Part shown: positions 52,680-61,296 of the stretch, piece after piece
Layout of the letters: the number at the start of each line of letters is the position of its first letter
How positions within the stretch are numbered: the first letter of the stretch is position 1
Assembly (NCBI GenBank): GCA_910577515.1
Contig: CAJTLW010000001.1
Location: 269,787-333,786, forward strand
Length of the DNA: 64,000 bases
Direction of reading: 5' to 3'
Origin: an uncultured Vampirovibrio sp.
GTDB lineage: Bacteria; Cyanobacteriota; Vampirovibrionia; Gastranaerophilales; Gastranaerophilaceae
Position numbers and translations under genes: made by a program
The notes under the pieces: model-generated
What the model was told of the DNA's origin: nothing
Database searches by the model: none
Seen by the model: only the letters and a program-made list of their open reading frames with translations

Positions 52680-53834
52680 ATGGATAAGAAAATTAAAGTT
52701 GCGGTTATATTTGGCACAAGGCCCGAGGCTATTAAGATGGCTCCTCTTGTTTTGGAATTAAAAAAACATTCTGAATTTGAGCCGGTTGTAATTGTAACAG
52801 CACAGCACAGGCAAATGCTTGATCAGGTCTTGGATTTATTTGAAATTACACCTGATTTTGATTTAAATTTAATGAAGCCAAATCAAAATTTATGGAGCTT
52901 AACATCTGAAATTTTGATGGAAACCAAGAAGATATATGAAGAGGTAAAACCTGATATTGTACTTGTACACGGAGATACAACAACGGCTTTTGCAAGCGCT
53001 TTGAGTGCATTTTATGCAAGAGTGCCTATAGGCCATGTGGAAGCGGGTTTAAGAACATTTAACAAAGATTATCCGTTCCCTGAAGAAATAAACAGAGTTT
53101 TAGCGGATGCTGTTTCTGATTTACATTTTGCCCCAACCGAAGGTTCAGTACAAAACCTTTTAAATTCAGGGATTAAAGAGGGGATAACAAATGGAGATAT
53201 AGATAGCTCGTATGAGACCGGAAGAAGGATTTATAAAACCGGAAATACAGTAATTGATGCACTTTTGTATACTGTTGAAAAAAATACGGATTTATCGCAC
53301 CTCGGGCTTAGAGATGATTTAAAAACAATTCTTTTAACATCCCACAGAAGAGAAAATTTCGGCAAACCGCTTGAAAATATTTGTGATGCCGTTTTGGATT
53401 TAGTGCAAAAAAATAAGGATATTGAAATCGTTTATCCCGTACATTTAAACCCGAATGTAAGAAACACCGTGTTTTCAAAACTGGACGGTATTGAAAGGGT
53501 AAAACTCATTGAACCATTAGATTATGCACCGTTTTGCGCCTTAATGAAAAAGGCACATATAATATTAACAGATTCCGGCGGGGTACAGGAAGAAGCACCG
53601 TCTTTAGGAGTTCCCGTGCTTGTTTTAAGAGATGAAACAGAGCGCCCGGAGGCCATAGCAAGCGGATGCGTTAAGCTTGTAGGCACAAACAAGGAAAAAA
53701 TAGCATCCACGGTTCAAAAACTTTTAGACGATAACAGTTTTTATAATTCAATGAAAATGGCTGTAAATCCTTACGGTGACGGGCTTGCCTCAAAAAGAAT
53801 TGCAAATATTATTTTGGGTAATTTTTCTAAATAA
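52680..53834 (+). CDS. wecB: UDP-N-acetylglucosamine 2-epimerase (non-hydrolysing)
   Basis: 384 aa from the ATG at 52680. The frame is open to 52551 but those residues are low-complexity and unlike the family. Motifs: VAVIFGTRPEAIKMAPLV, HGDTTTAFASALSAFYARVPIGHVEAGLRT and TDSGGVQEEAPSLGVPVLVLRDETERPEA. Makes UDP-ManNAc for surface polysaccharides or enterobacterial-type antigens. No other sugar gene is beside it. It has a terminator shared with the ribosomal operon. Confidence 0.94.
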   Translation: MDKKIKVAVIFGTRPEAIKMAPLVLELKKHSEFEPVVIVTAQHRQMLDQVLDLFEITPDFDLNLMKPNQNLWSLTSEILMETKKIYEEVKPDIVLVHGDTTTAFASALSAFYARVPIGHVEAGLRTFNKDYPFPEEINRVLADAVSDLHFAPTEGSVQNLLNSGIKEGITNGDIDSSYETGRRIYKTGNTVIDALLYTVEKNTDLSHLGLRDDLKTILLTSHRRENFGKPLENICDAVLDLVQKNKDIEIVYPVHLNPNVRNTVFSKLDGIERVKLIEPLDYAPFCALMKKAHIILTDSGGVQEEAPSLGVPVLVLRDETERPEAIASGCVKLVGTNKEKIASTVQKLLDDNSFYNSMKMAVNPYGDGLASKRIANIILGNFSK

Positions 53835-53855
53835 AATTACAATAAAAGTTGCATT

Positions 53856-53890
53856 AAAAAATCCGCCTGATTTGAGTTCGGCGGATTTTT
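53856..53890. terminator. Terminator between wecB and rpsI (bidirectional)
   Basis: Stem AAATCCGCC with GGCGGATTT, flanked by AAAAA on the left and TTTTT on the right, so it can end both the wecB transcript and the ribosomal operon. Confidence 0.85.
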
Positions 53891-53915
53891 GAATTTTGTT
53901 TTGGATAGATAAAAA

Positions 53916-54320
53916 TTATCTTTTTGAGAATTGGAAGCGTTTTCTTGCTCTTTTTCTACCATATTTTTTACGTTCTTTAATTCTTGCATCACGTGTTAAT
54001 AAACCTTCTTGTTTTAAAATTGGCTTATATTCTTCATTCATAGATAACAAAGCACGTGAAATAGCGTGTTTAATAGCATCAGCCTGTGCTGAAACGCCTC
54101 CGCCAAGAGTTTTAACGTTTACGTCTAATTTATCTTGATTATCAGTCAAAACAAGAGGTCTAAAGATGGTCATTTCCAAAGAAGGACGATTGCCAAAATA
54201 TCCTCTTAAAGTTTTACCGTTTACAAAAACCCTGCCTTTGCCTGAAGAAACTTTTGCAACTGCAATTGAGCATTTTCTTCTACCGGTTTTAATTACTTCA
54301 TTTTTATCAAGAGCTGCCAT
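53916..54320 (-). CDS. rpsI: 30S ribosomal protein S9
   Basis: 134 aa; KTGRRKCSIAVAKVSSGKG near the N-terminus and the typical basic end (RKKYGRKRARKRFQFSKR), whose last Lys-Arg touches the P-site tRNA. Last gene of the infA operon; shares its first base with the last base of rplM. Confidence 0.97.
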   Translation of the reverse strand: MAALDKNEVIKTGRRKCSIAVAKVSSGKGRVFVNGKTLRGYFGNRPSLEMTIFRPLVLTDNQDKLDVNVKTLGGGVSAQADAIKHAISRALLSMNEEYKPILKQEGLLTRDARIKERKKYGRKRARKRFQFSKR

Positions 54321-54763
54321 TATTTATTTTCTCCTTTGATTTCATATTTCACAGGTTTTTGAGCTTCATGCGGGTGTTCTGCTCCAACATACACTTTTAA
54401 TTTTGTAAATTGTTCTGAACCTAAAGTATTGTGCGGAAGCATGCCTTTAACAGCCTTTTCAATAGGAAGTCTTGCATCTTTTTCCATCAATTCTTTAAAG
54501 CTTGCAGCTCTGAAACCACCCGGGAAACCTGTGTGGTGGTAATACATTTTATCAGTTTCTTTTTTGCCTGTTACAACAACCTTATCAGCGTTTATAACGA
54601 TAACAAAATCACCGGTGTCAACGTTTGGCGTGTATTGTGGTTTATGCTTACCTCTTAGAAGATTTGCAGCAACAACAGCTAATCTGCCCAAGGGAATACC
54701 TTCAGCATCAATTAAATGCCATTTTCTTTCAACTTCAAGCGGTTTTGCGCTAAATGTCTTCAT
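54320..54763 (-). CDS. rplM: 50S ribosomal protein L13
   Basis: 147 aa; contains WHLIDAEGIPLGRLA, the VVTGKK and YYHHTGFPGG blocks and MLPHN near the centre. The rplM-rpsI pair is conserved in bacteria. Follows truA by 15 bases. Confidence 0.97.
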   Translation of the reverse strand: MKTFSAKPLEVERKWHLIDAEGIPLGRLAVVAANLLRGKHKPQYTPNVDTGDFVIVINADKVVVTGKKETDKMYYHHTGFPGGFRAASFKELMEKDARLPIEKAVKGMLPHNTLGSEQFTKLKVYVGAEHPHEAQKPVKYEIKGENK

Positions 54764-54778
54764 TTATTTGCCTTTCCT

Positions 54779-55582
54779 TTAATTAATTTGTTTTTCTAAT
54801 TTTTTAATGTAATCATGCGGGTTTTCATACCCTGTTTTTATTAACGTTAAACCAAATGGTTCTACGTTATGCCCTGCAAGGGTTCTATCTTTGGAATTTA
54901 ATATTTCTTTCATCTTTAAAGGATTATCTTTATCCTTCTCAATCATAAGAAGAGTTCCAACTATTGCCCTTACCATGTTATAGAGAAATCTATTCCCTAT
55001 AATATTGATTTCGATATAATCACCAGTACCGTTTTCAAGCGGTTTTTTCAAGACATTTGCAAAGTAAATATGGCAAATGGTTGAAGGATTATCCGAAACG
55101 GACTTAAAAGCACTAAAATCATATTCACCGACAAGGTGTTTTATTGCTTCATTCATCAGCTCTATATTCAAAGGCTTTCTTATAAAAAGAACATTTTTAT
55201 TAAATACCGGTTTAATAAAAGAATTTCTTATAATATACCTATAGTGTCTAAATGTAGCACTTTTTTGAGCATGAAAAGCACTGTCTTTTCTTTCGATTTT
55301 AAAAACCGAAATATCCGGCGGTAAAATCGCATTCAGGGAGTTTAAAAAACTAAACCCGTCCTGTTTTGAATTTATTTGATAAAGAACATCAAAATGTGCT
55401 GTGTGGCATTTTGCATTTACACCCCTATCAAGTCTTCCTGCCATTATGATCTTAGTATTTTCTTTTGTCAAAGTACAAATTGCTTTGTCTATTTCTTCCT
55501 GAACAGTTCTTTTGTCAGGCTGTTTTTGAGAACCGAAAAAATTTCTTCCTTCATACTCAAAACTTATTAAGTATCGATTCAT
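54779..55582 (-). CDS. truA: tRNA pseudouridine(38-40) synthase
   Basis: 267 aa. Catalytic aspartate D52 in AGRLDRGVNA, where most relatives have GRTDxGVHA, so Thr is Leu and His is Asn. QRTVQEEIDKAI-like start and FLYNMVRAIVGTLL near the end match the family. Modifies positions 38-40 of the anticodon arm. Located between rplQ and rplM, a common place. One base shared with rplQ. Confidence 0.94.
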   Translation of the reverse strand: MNRYLISFEYEGRNFFGSQKQPDKRTVQEEIDKAICTLTKENTKIIMAGRLDRGVNAKCHTAHFDVLYQINSKQDGFSFLNSLNAILPPDISVFKIERKDSAFHAQKSATFRHYRYIIRNSFIKPVFNKNVLFIRKPLNIELMNEAIKHLVGEYDFSAFKSVSDNPSTICHIYFANVLKKPLENGTGDYIEINIIGNRFLYNMVRAIVGTLLMIEKDKDNPLKMKEILNSKDRTLAGHNVEPFGLTLIKTGYENPHDYIKKLEKQIN

Positions 55583-56010
55583 TATGTTAATTGAATTAAG
55601 GCCATTTCAGAAGCATCCCCTCTTCTTGGGGTTAATCTGAAAATTCTTGTATAACCACCGTTTCTTGTAGCATATTTTTTACCAATAACGGTAAAGAGCT
55701 GTCTTAAAACGGTTTGTTTCGGGTGTTTTGTACCTTCTGGAAGTACATCATACAATTCGCCTGTTTCAAGATTAATATATTTATCTGTTTCTTTGTCAAA
55801 AATGTGTTTTGCAGCTTGTCTTCTTGATGCTAAATCACCTTTTTTGGCAAATGTAATGATACTTTCAGCGAAAGGCTTAAGAGCTTTTGCTCTTGCCATA
55901 GTTGTTTCAATTTCACCATGAAGGAAAAGTTCGGTTGCCAAAGATCTCAACAAAGCTGTTCTTTGGTCTGCCGCTAGCCCTAAATGATGTTTTTTACACT
56001 GGTGTCTCAT
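55582..56010 (-). CDS. rplQ: 50S ribosomal protein L17
   Basis: 142 aa. RHQCKKHHLGLAADQRTALLRSLATELFLHGEIETTMARAK at the N-terminus and the GGYTRIFRLTPRRGDASEMALIQL end are typical. Follows rpoA. Confidence 0.97.
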   Translation of the reverse strand: MRHQCKKHHLGLAADQRTALLRSLATELFLHGEIETTMARAKALKPFAESIITFAKKGDLASRRQAAKHIFDKETDKYINLETGELYDVLPEGTKHPKQTVLRQLFTVIGKKYATRNGGYTRIFRLTPRRGDASEMALIQLT

Positions 56011-56032
56011 TTTATTGTTCCTTTATTATTTT

Positions 56033-57013
56033 TTATATTAGTTCCATATCATCTGCACCTTCAGGATTTGGCTGTAAATCCAAACCTAATTCGTGCAATT
56101 TTTCAATAACTTCATCAGAAGATTTTTTACCAAAGTTTTTAATATTCAATAAATCGTGTTCTGATTTTTTCAATAACTCTGCCATTGAATTAATACTTGC
56201 TCTCTTCAAGCAGTTATAAGCCCTAACTGAAAGCTCAAGATCTTCAATAGTAAAAGCCGGTGTTTGTTCAGCTTCATCTTCAACAACAGATTCTTCTTCA
56301 AAAGCAGCAGCACCTACAGGCTGACCTGTAATTGCTGTAATTTGTCTGAAATGGTCAATTAATAGACTTGCGGCCTTGCTTAAAGCTTGATTAACGTCAA
56401 CTGAGCCATTTGACCAGATTTCAAGAGTTAATTTATCATAGTCGATAACTTCACCAACACGAGCTGGTTCAACCACATAAGATACTCTTTTAATTGGCAT
56501 AAATGCTGCATCAATCGGCAACATATCAATAGGAAGCCCGTTCTTTTGGTCTTTAAGTACATCGGTAGCAACATAACCCTTGCCAACTTCTACAACGATA
56601 TCAGCGTGGAAAGAGCCACCTTCTGCAATTGTACAAATAACACAATCAGGATTTACAATTTTAACACCTGAAGGCAATTGAATATCAGCAGCAAGAACAG
56701 GTCCTGGTTTTGTAGCATCTATTCTTAAGTGTTGAATTTCATCAGTTTCTGTTTTTACAACCAAACCTTTAAGGTTTAGCATAATATCAATCACATCTTC
56801 AACAATACCGGGAATTGAAGTGTATTCATGAGTAATGCCTTCAATTCTAACGGATGTTACTGCAGCACCTTCCAGACTGGATAATAAAACTCTTCTTAAA
56901 GAGTTTCCGATAGTTGCACCAAAGCCTCTTTCCAACGGCTCAATAACGAATTTACCATATTGAGAGCCATCTGAGCTTGTGGTTGTATTTACATTCTTAA
57001 TTTTAAGTTCCAT
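56033..57013 (-). CDS. rpoA: RNA polymerase subunit alpha
   Basis: 326 aa. N-terminal assembly domain (GNSLRRVLLSSLEGAAVTSVRI) and C-terminal DNA/activator-contact domain (about 250-320, LELSVRAYNCLKRASINSMAELL). The acidic linker between them (about 228-250) has a run of Glu/Asp. In the usual place after rpsD. Confidence 0.97.
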   Translation of the reverse strand: MELKIKNVNTTTSSDGSQYGKFVIEPLERGFGATIGNSLRRVLLSSLEGAAVTSVRIEGITHEYTSIPGIVEDVIDIMLNLKGLVVKTETDEIQHLRIDATKPGPVLAADIQLPSGVKIVNPDCVICTIAEGGSFHADIVVEVGKGYVATDVLKDQKNGLPIDMLPIDAAFMPIKRVSYVVEPARVGEVIDYDKLTLEIWSNGSVDVNQALSKAASLLIDHFRQITAITGQPVGAAAFEEESVVEDEAEQTPAFTIEDLELSVRAYNCLKRASINSMAELLKKSEHDLLNIKNFGKKSSDEVIEKLHELGLDLQPNPEGADDMELI

Positions 57014-57034
57014 ACTGTTAATTTCTCCTAATTA

Positions 57035-57637
57035 CTATTTTGAGTAATACTCAATAACGAGCTGTTCTTTAAACTCCGGATCCATTTCTTCTCTGTTGGG
57101 TACTCGATCAAATGTGATTTTGCATTCTTTACTATCAATGGTAATCCAAGCAAAGTTCAAAGCCATATCGATTGATTCAACAACAGTTTGAATGTATTTT
57201 TTGCTTGAATCTTTAATAGTAATTACATCACCCTCTTTTAAAAGATAAGACGGAATATCTACCTTTTTATCATTTACAAGACAATGACCGTGATTTACGA
57301 TTTGTCTTGCCTGACGTCTTGTAATTGCAAAGCCTGCTCTGAATAATACGTTATCAAGACGGCTTTCCAAAGTTTGTAACATTATAGTACCTGTTACACC
57401 TGTTTTTCTTGACGCTTTTTCATAATATTTAGCAAATTGTTTTTCGCTAACTAAATATGTTAAACGGATTTTTTGTTTTTCCTTCAATTGTAAAGCATAA
57501 TCTGAAGGTTTTTTTCTAAGGGCGCCATGCTGACCGGAAGCATTTTGTTCCATAGAAGATGTTAATTTTCTGTTTGATAAATCTTTAACACCATAGTTTC
57601 TAAATAATTTATTTGTCGGTCCATTATATTTAGCCAA
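57035..57637 (-). CDS. rpsD: 30S ribosomal protein S4
   Basis: 200 aa. The S4 domain (LESRLDNVLFRAGFAITRRQARQIVNHGHCLVN) is clear. The N-terminal zinc-binding cysteines of the C+ form are absent, so this is the zinc-free form. Often an autoregulator of its operon. Confidence 0.97.
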   Translation of the reverse strand: MAKYNGPTNKLFRNYGVKDLSNRKLTSSMEQNASGQHGALRKKPSDYALQLKEKQKIRLTYLVSEKQFAKYYEKASRKTGVTGTIMLQTLESRLDNVLFRAGFAITRRQARQIVNHGHCLVNDKKVDIPSYLLKEGDVITIKDSSKKYIQTVVESIDMALNFAWITIDSKECKITFDRVPNREEMDPEFKEQLVIEYYSK

Positions 57638-57692
57638 TTTTTAGCTCCTTTTATTATTTTTGTGATTACTTGTAATAGAACTATAGAGTTTA

Positions 57693-58079
57693 TTATACTC
57701 TACGCTTTTTAGGCGGACGGCAGCCGTTGTGTGGAATAGGAGTTACATCTTTAATTAATGTAATTTCTAAACCGGCAGCCTGAATTGCTCTGATTGCAGT
57801 TTCTCTGCCAGATCCCGGTCCTTTGATATAAACTTCAACTTTTTTCATACCTTGGTCTACTGATTTTTTAGCAACTAATTCAGCTGCGGATTGAGCGGCA
57901 AACGGAGTACCTTTTCTTGCACCCTTAAAACCGCAAGCACCGGCAGAAGCCCATGCAACAGCATTACCCTGAGTATCGGTTGATGTTACAATAGTATTAT
58001 TAAAGGTGGATTGAATATGTACAACACCTTGTAATACATTCTTTCTTTCTTTCTTTTTAGTTTTAGTTGGTTTAGCCAT
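57693..58079 (-). CDS. rpsK: 30S ribosomal protein S11
   Basis: 128 aa; VHIQSTFNNTIVTSTDTQGN, GPGSGRETAIRAIQAAGLEI and DVTPIPHNGCRPPKKRRV are the conserved blocks. Third protein gene of the cluster. Confidence 0.97.
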   Translation of the reverse strand: MAKPTKTKKKERKNVLQGVVHIQSTFNNTIVTSTDTQGNAVAWASAGACGFKGARKGTPFAAQSAAELVAKKSVDQGMKKVEVYIKGPGSGRETAIRAIQAAGLEITLIKDVTPIPHNGCRPPKKRRV

Positions 58080-58151
58080 TATATTTTCTTCCTTTTATTA
58101 TTTTTAAAATAATGATTAATAAATAAAATTCCTACAGTTTGACACTATTGC

Positions 58152-58517
58152 CTATTTTTTCTTAGCAACAGGTCCTGTCTTTTTACCGCGTCTTGTTCTT
58201 GCGTTAGTTTTAGTTCTTTGACCTCTAACCGGCAATTTTCTTCTGTGTCTTTGGCCTCTGTAAGAACCAATTTCAGAAAGTCTTTTAATATTTAAAGATT
58301 CTTCTCTTTTTAAGTCACCTTCAACAGTGTAGTGAGAAATTTCCGTTCTCAGTTTTTTAATATCGTCATCGGTTAAATCATCAGTTCTTAAATCTTCAGA
58401 AACTCCAGCAGCTTCTAAGATTTTTTTACTTCTGGTTGGACCAATACCGTAAATATAGGTTAATGCGATAATCATTCTTTTGTTACGGGGTAAATCAACC
58501 CCAGACAATCTTGCCAT
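58152..58517 (-). CDS. rpsM: 30S ribosomal protein S13
   Basis: 121 aa; ARLSGVDLPRNKRMIIALTYIYGIG at the start and the basic tail RGQRTKTNARTRRGKKTG are typical. Preceded by a GC-rich hairpin region that separates it from rpmJ. Confidence 0.97.
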   Translation of the reverse strand: MARLSGVDLPRNKRMIIALTYIYGIGPTRSKKILEAAGVSEDLRTDDLTDDDIKKLRTEISHYTVEGDLKREESLNIKRLSEIGSYRGQRHRRKLPVRGQRTKTNARTRRGKKTGPVAKKK

Positions 58518-58561
58518 ATTATTTTATTCTCCTTTGATTAATTTCTTTGTTTAAAACGCCG

Positions 58562-58585
58562 GCCATTGTGCAAAATGGCGCCATT
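58562..58585 (-). promoter_or_regulatory. Hairpin in the rpmJ-rpsM intergenic region
   Basis: GCCATT (58562-58567) can pair with AATGGC (58574-58579), and a second GCCATT copy follows at once (58580-58585), making ATGGCGCCAT a palindrome. The result is a GC-rich, switch-like set of arms in otherwise AT-rich DNA. It does not end in a T run, so termination is not indicated. A role in mRNA stability or autoregulation by a ribosomal protein is a guess. Confidence 0.35.
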
Positions 58586-58591
58586 AAGACG

Positions 58592-58708
58592 TTATCCTTG
58601 TCTTTGTTTATGTTTGGGGTATTTTTTACAAACAACTGTTATTCTGCCCCTTCTTTTAATAACTTTGCAATCTTTGCAAATTGGTTTTACTGATGCTCTG
58701 ACTTTCAT
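58592..58708 (-). CDS. rpmJ: 50S ribosomal protein L36
   Basis: 38 aa, too small for standard ORF cut-offs. MKVRASVKPICKDCKVIKRR and the ending KKYPKHKQRQG are unmistakable. Zinc ligands C11, C14, C27 and H33 are all present, so this is the zinc-binding form. Between infA and rpsM, as expected. Confidence 0.97.
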   Translation of the reverse strand: MKVRASVKPICKDCKVIKRRGRITVVCKKYPKHKQRQG

Positions 58709-58730
58709 TTATTTTTTCCTTTTTACTTTG

Positions 58731-58946
58731 TTATTTCAATCTGTATGTAATTCTTCCTCTGGTTAAATCGTATGGTGTCATCTCCACTTTTACTTTATCT
58801 CCGGGAAGAATTCTTATGAAATTTTTTCTAATTTTACCTGAGATATGTGCAAGAATTTCATGACCGTTTTCAAGCTCTACTCTAAACATTGCATTGGGCA
58901 TAGCTTCTAAAATTGTGCCTTCAAATTCAATTACATCTTTTGACAT
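58731..58946 (-). CDS. infA: Translation initiation factor IF-1
   Basis: 71 aa, single S1-like OB fold: EGTILEAMPNAMFRVELENGHEILAHISGKIRKNFIRILPGDKVKVEMTPYDLTRGRITYR. First gene of the operon here; secY, adk and map, which often precede it, are not in this window, so the cluster has its own promoter. Confidence 0.97.
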   Translation of the reverse strand: MSKDVIEFEGTILEAMPNAMFRVELENGHEILAHISGKIRKNFIRILPGDKVKVEMTPYDLTRGRITYRLK

Positions 58947-59265
58947 TTTTATCCTTTATTTTTATTGATAAATTCAATCATACATACTAAATATTCAAAA
59001 GCAAGCATATAAGAAGTATTTTGCATACATTTTTTATCTTATTTTTATGATTGTTTTTTTAAATATTGGTTTTATTATAATATGACAGGCTGTTTGAAAT
59101 ATGCAATTTTATTGAATTTTTAGGAAATATTATTAAGTTTTGTAAAAGTTTTAATATATTGTATCTTTAATTAAAAAATCAAAAAAAATAAACATCGCTA
59201 AAGGGTTATTTTAAAAAGTTTTAAAAAATGATACAATATCATACATCAAAAAGGAATTATATTTT
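58947..59265. other. Intergenic region between infA and the UbiA gene
   Basis: 319 bases with no gene. It must hold the promoter of the ribosomal operon (a TATAAT is readable on minus at about 59076-59081) and that of the UbiA gene. On plus a small inverted repeat ATGATA-CAA-TATCAT (59228-59242) sits just before the ribosome site AAGGA of the UbiA gene, overlapping a TACAAT box. Long A/T runs dominate; no RNA gene is recognisable. Confidence 0.6.
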
Positions 59266-60318
59266 ATGGGCTTTAAAGAATTTTTAAAAATTTATGAAAA
59301 CAAAAAGGCTGAATTTATTGAACTTACAAGGGGGTATACCCTTTTAACATCTGCCGCTCCATGGTTTATCGCAGCAGCCTGCGCATCGGTTTCTTCACAT
59401 TTTTATTCAGATGTAAAAATTAAACTTTTTACAACATTTTTATCCTTCATTGCTATCATTTGCGTGCATTTAGGGGTAAATTTGCTTGATGATTATATGG
59501 ATGTAAAAAAGAAACTAAAAGAAAATATTCCTTTAGATAAAATTCATTTTGAAGATAAAGTCAGAAACAAAGCGGGGCTGATAATAAACGGCACATATTC
59601 CCTAAAACAGGTTAGAAATATTTTGTTTATACTTTTTGGCATAGGTATTTTAGCCGGTATATATTTTACAACCCTTTATGGCTGGATTATACCGGCGTTT
59701 GCAATAACAGCAGGGGTGCTTTCGCTTTTATACCCTATATCCTCAAAATTTTATGCAAGCGAACTTATCGTAGGACTTATTTTTGGCCCACTTTTAATAA
59801 TGGGTACATATACGGCGCTTACGGGGCTTTATCTTCATAAGCTATTTATAATGTCAATTGCAGTTGGGCTTATGATAATAGTTTTACTGCATGCGCATAA
59901 TATTATGGATTTTGATTTTGATAAAAAAACAGGCAAAAATACTTTATGCACATTAATCGGTTCCAAAAAAGGAGCGCTTATTGCACTTGCTATAGAAATA
60001 TTAATTGCATATTTAATTATAATCTATCTTGCAATTACCAAACAATTTAGCCCATGGATACTTTCAAGTGTTATTTTAACTTTACCGTTAAGCATAAAAT
60101 TAATAACTTCACTAAACGATTATAACAATGTTAAAGATTTGAAATTTATCCCAAAATGGTATTTTGGGTCTATGGAAAATTGGGATAAAATCGAAGAAGC
60201 ACATTTAGAGTATTTTATGTACAGATTTTATCTTGCAAGAAATTTAGGGTATTTTTTCTGCATAATTCTTGCAGTTGTGTGCTTTTTTTCAATAAAAATT
60301 AATTATATTTATATTTAA
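59266..60318 (+). CDS. UbiA-family prenyltransferase (MenA-like)
   Basis: 350 aa, about eight membrane helices. First Asp-rich motif N72-LLDDYMD79 and second HNIMDFDFDKKTGKNTL near 211-227, the two Mg/diphosphate sites of UbiA enzymes. It attaches a polyprenyl chain to an aromatic or other acceptor. The second motif favours MenA/UbiA-like over protohaem or chlorophyll enzymes. No quinone gene is beside it, so the acceptor is open. Confidence 0.85.
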   Translation: MGFKEFLKIYENKKAEFIELTRGYTLLTSAAPWFIAAACASVSSHFYSDVKIKLFTTFLSFIAIICVHLGVNLLDDYMDVKKKLKENIPLDKIHFEDKVRNKAGLIINGTYSLKQVRNILFILFGIGILAGIYFTTLYGWIIPAFAITAGVLSLLYPISSKFYASELIVGLIFGPLLIMGTYTALTGLYLHKLFIMSIAVGLMIIVLLHAHNIMDFDFDKKTGKNTLCTLIGSKKGALIALAIEILIAYLIIIYLAITKQFSPWILSSVILTLPLSIKLITSLNDYNNVKDLKFIPKWYFGSMENWDKIEEAHLEYFMYRFYLARNLGYFFCIILAVVCFFSIKINYIYI

Positions 60319-60332
60319 AGGAAAATTATCAA

Positions 60333-60884
60333 ATGAAATTAAAATTCTTGTTTTTATTAACAATAATCAGTATTTTAGGAGTATTTTTTATGCAAAATTC
60401 AGATGCAAACGGGTTCATATTAACTTCAAACACTTTTTCAGACGGGCAAACAATGCCAAAAGCTTTAATTCATAGTCATTTTGGGTGTACCGGGGAAAAT
60501 AAATCTCCTCATTTAAAATGGCAGGGAGCGCCAAAAGACACAAAAAGCTTTGCTTTAATTGTACACGACCCCGATGCACCAAGGCCGACAGGATGGTATC
60601 ACTGGATAGTTTTAAATATACCAAAAGATGTGAATGAACTTAAAGAAGGACAACAGATAAACCACCCAATGCTGCAAGCTAAAAATGATTTCGGCTCAGT
60701 AACTTATGGTGGTGCCTGTCCACCTAAAGGACATGGCGTACATCATTATAATTTTACAATTTATGCACTTGAATCTGCAGCGCTTCTGCCAAGCCCTGGC
60801 AGCACGCCTGACTCTATTGAAAGACAAGTTAAAAAACACGCTCTTGCAAGTGCTACAATCACTGCAATGTATGGCAGAGAATAG
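60333..60884 (+). CDS. YbhB/YbcL-family (PEBP-like) secreted protein
   Basis: 183 aa with an N-terminal signal peptide (about 1-26). PEBP motifs: HDPDAPRPTGWYHWIVLNIP, GGACPPKGHGVHHYNFTIYAL. The domain binds small anionic ligands; family function in bacteria is not established. Ribosome site AAAGGAAAA. Follows the UbiA gene by 14 bases, likely the same transcript. Confidence 0.92.
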   Translation: MKLKFLFLLTIISILGVFFMQNSDANGFILTSNTFSDGQTMPKALIHSHFGCTGENKSPHLKWQGAPKDTKSFALIVHDPDAPRPTGWYHWIVLNIPKDVNELKEGQQINHPMLQAKNDFGSVTYGGACPPKGHGVHHYNFTIYALESAALLPSPGSTPDSIERQVKKHALASATITAMYGRE

Positions 60885-60934
60885 GCTTAATATTTCTTCA
60901 TAAAGACCATTCTTTTTGGCAATTTTTATTCTCA

Positions 60935-60955
60935 TATATACTTTATATATATAAG
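60935..60955 (+). promoter_or_regulatory. Promoter core upstream of the 93-aa orphan
   Basis: TATATACTTTATATATATAA and one more base, identical over 21 positions to the core of the calpain-like gene (52554-52574), with the same direction relative to the gene. 18 bases separate it from the ATG. No TTTGTTA repeat is found upstream here. Confidence 0.45.
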
Positions 60956-60973
60956 AGATATTAAGAGATAAAA

Positions 60974-61255
60974 ATGGCTAATCTTCAGGTTGAAAGAACA
61001 AATTTTATAGAAGCAAGAGCTGTGAATCCTTATGGTGCAGGCACAGCAGACATTATAGAAAATTACAAAGCACAAAGCACGGTTGAAGTTCATGAGGATA
61101 AACAATATCAAGGACTCCAAAAGGCTGAAGCAAGTTATTTTTTAGCAGGTGCGCGTTTAAATAATTCCAGCGCAATTCAGCAATTTAATATAATAGCAAA
61201 GCAAAAGGGATATAATCAGGTAAACCTTTTGCACAGGCATGATGTAAATTATTAA
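60974..61255 (+). CDS. 93-aa protein of unknown function
   Basis: Not recognised. Soluble, Ala-, Gln- and Asn-rich protein with no signal peptide, Cys or membrane segment. Start at the ATG after AGAGATAAAA; the ribosome site is weak. It has a TATATACTTTATA promoter core shared with the calpain-like gene. Sits between the PEBP protein and lepA. It seems an independently regulated accessory gene. Confidence 0.65.
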   Translation: MANLQVERTNFIEARAVNPYGAGTADIIENYKAQSTVEVHEDKQYQGLQKAEASYFLAGARLNNSSAIQQFNIIAKQKGYNQVNLLHRHDVNY

Positions 61256-61279
61256 AACGTTTTTTAAATTTTATTTTTT

Positions 61280-61290
61280 TATAATATAAT
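61280..61290 (+). promoter_or_regulatory. Possible leaderless promoter of lepA
   Basis: Two overlapping TATAAT boxes (61280-61285 and 61285-61290) lie 6-11 bases before the lepA ATG, and there is no Shine-Dalgarno. A start at or near the ATG would give a leaderless or very short leader. No -35 match. Confidence 0.35.
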
Positions 61291-61296
61291 TTTTCT

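Noticed and set aside
59228..59242. ATGATA-CAA-TATCAT as an operator
   Set aside because: Single copy, short AT-rich arms; mentioned in the intergenic entry but not claimed as a site.
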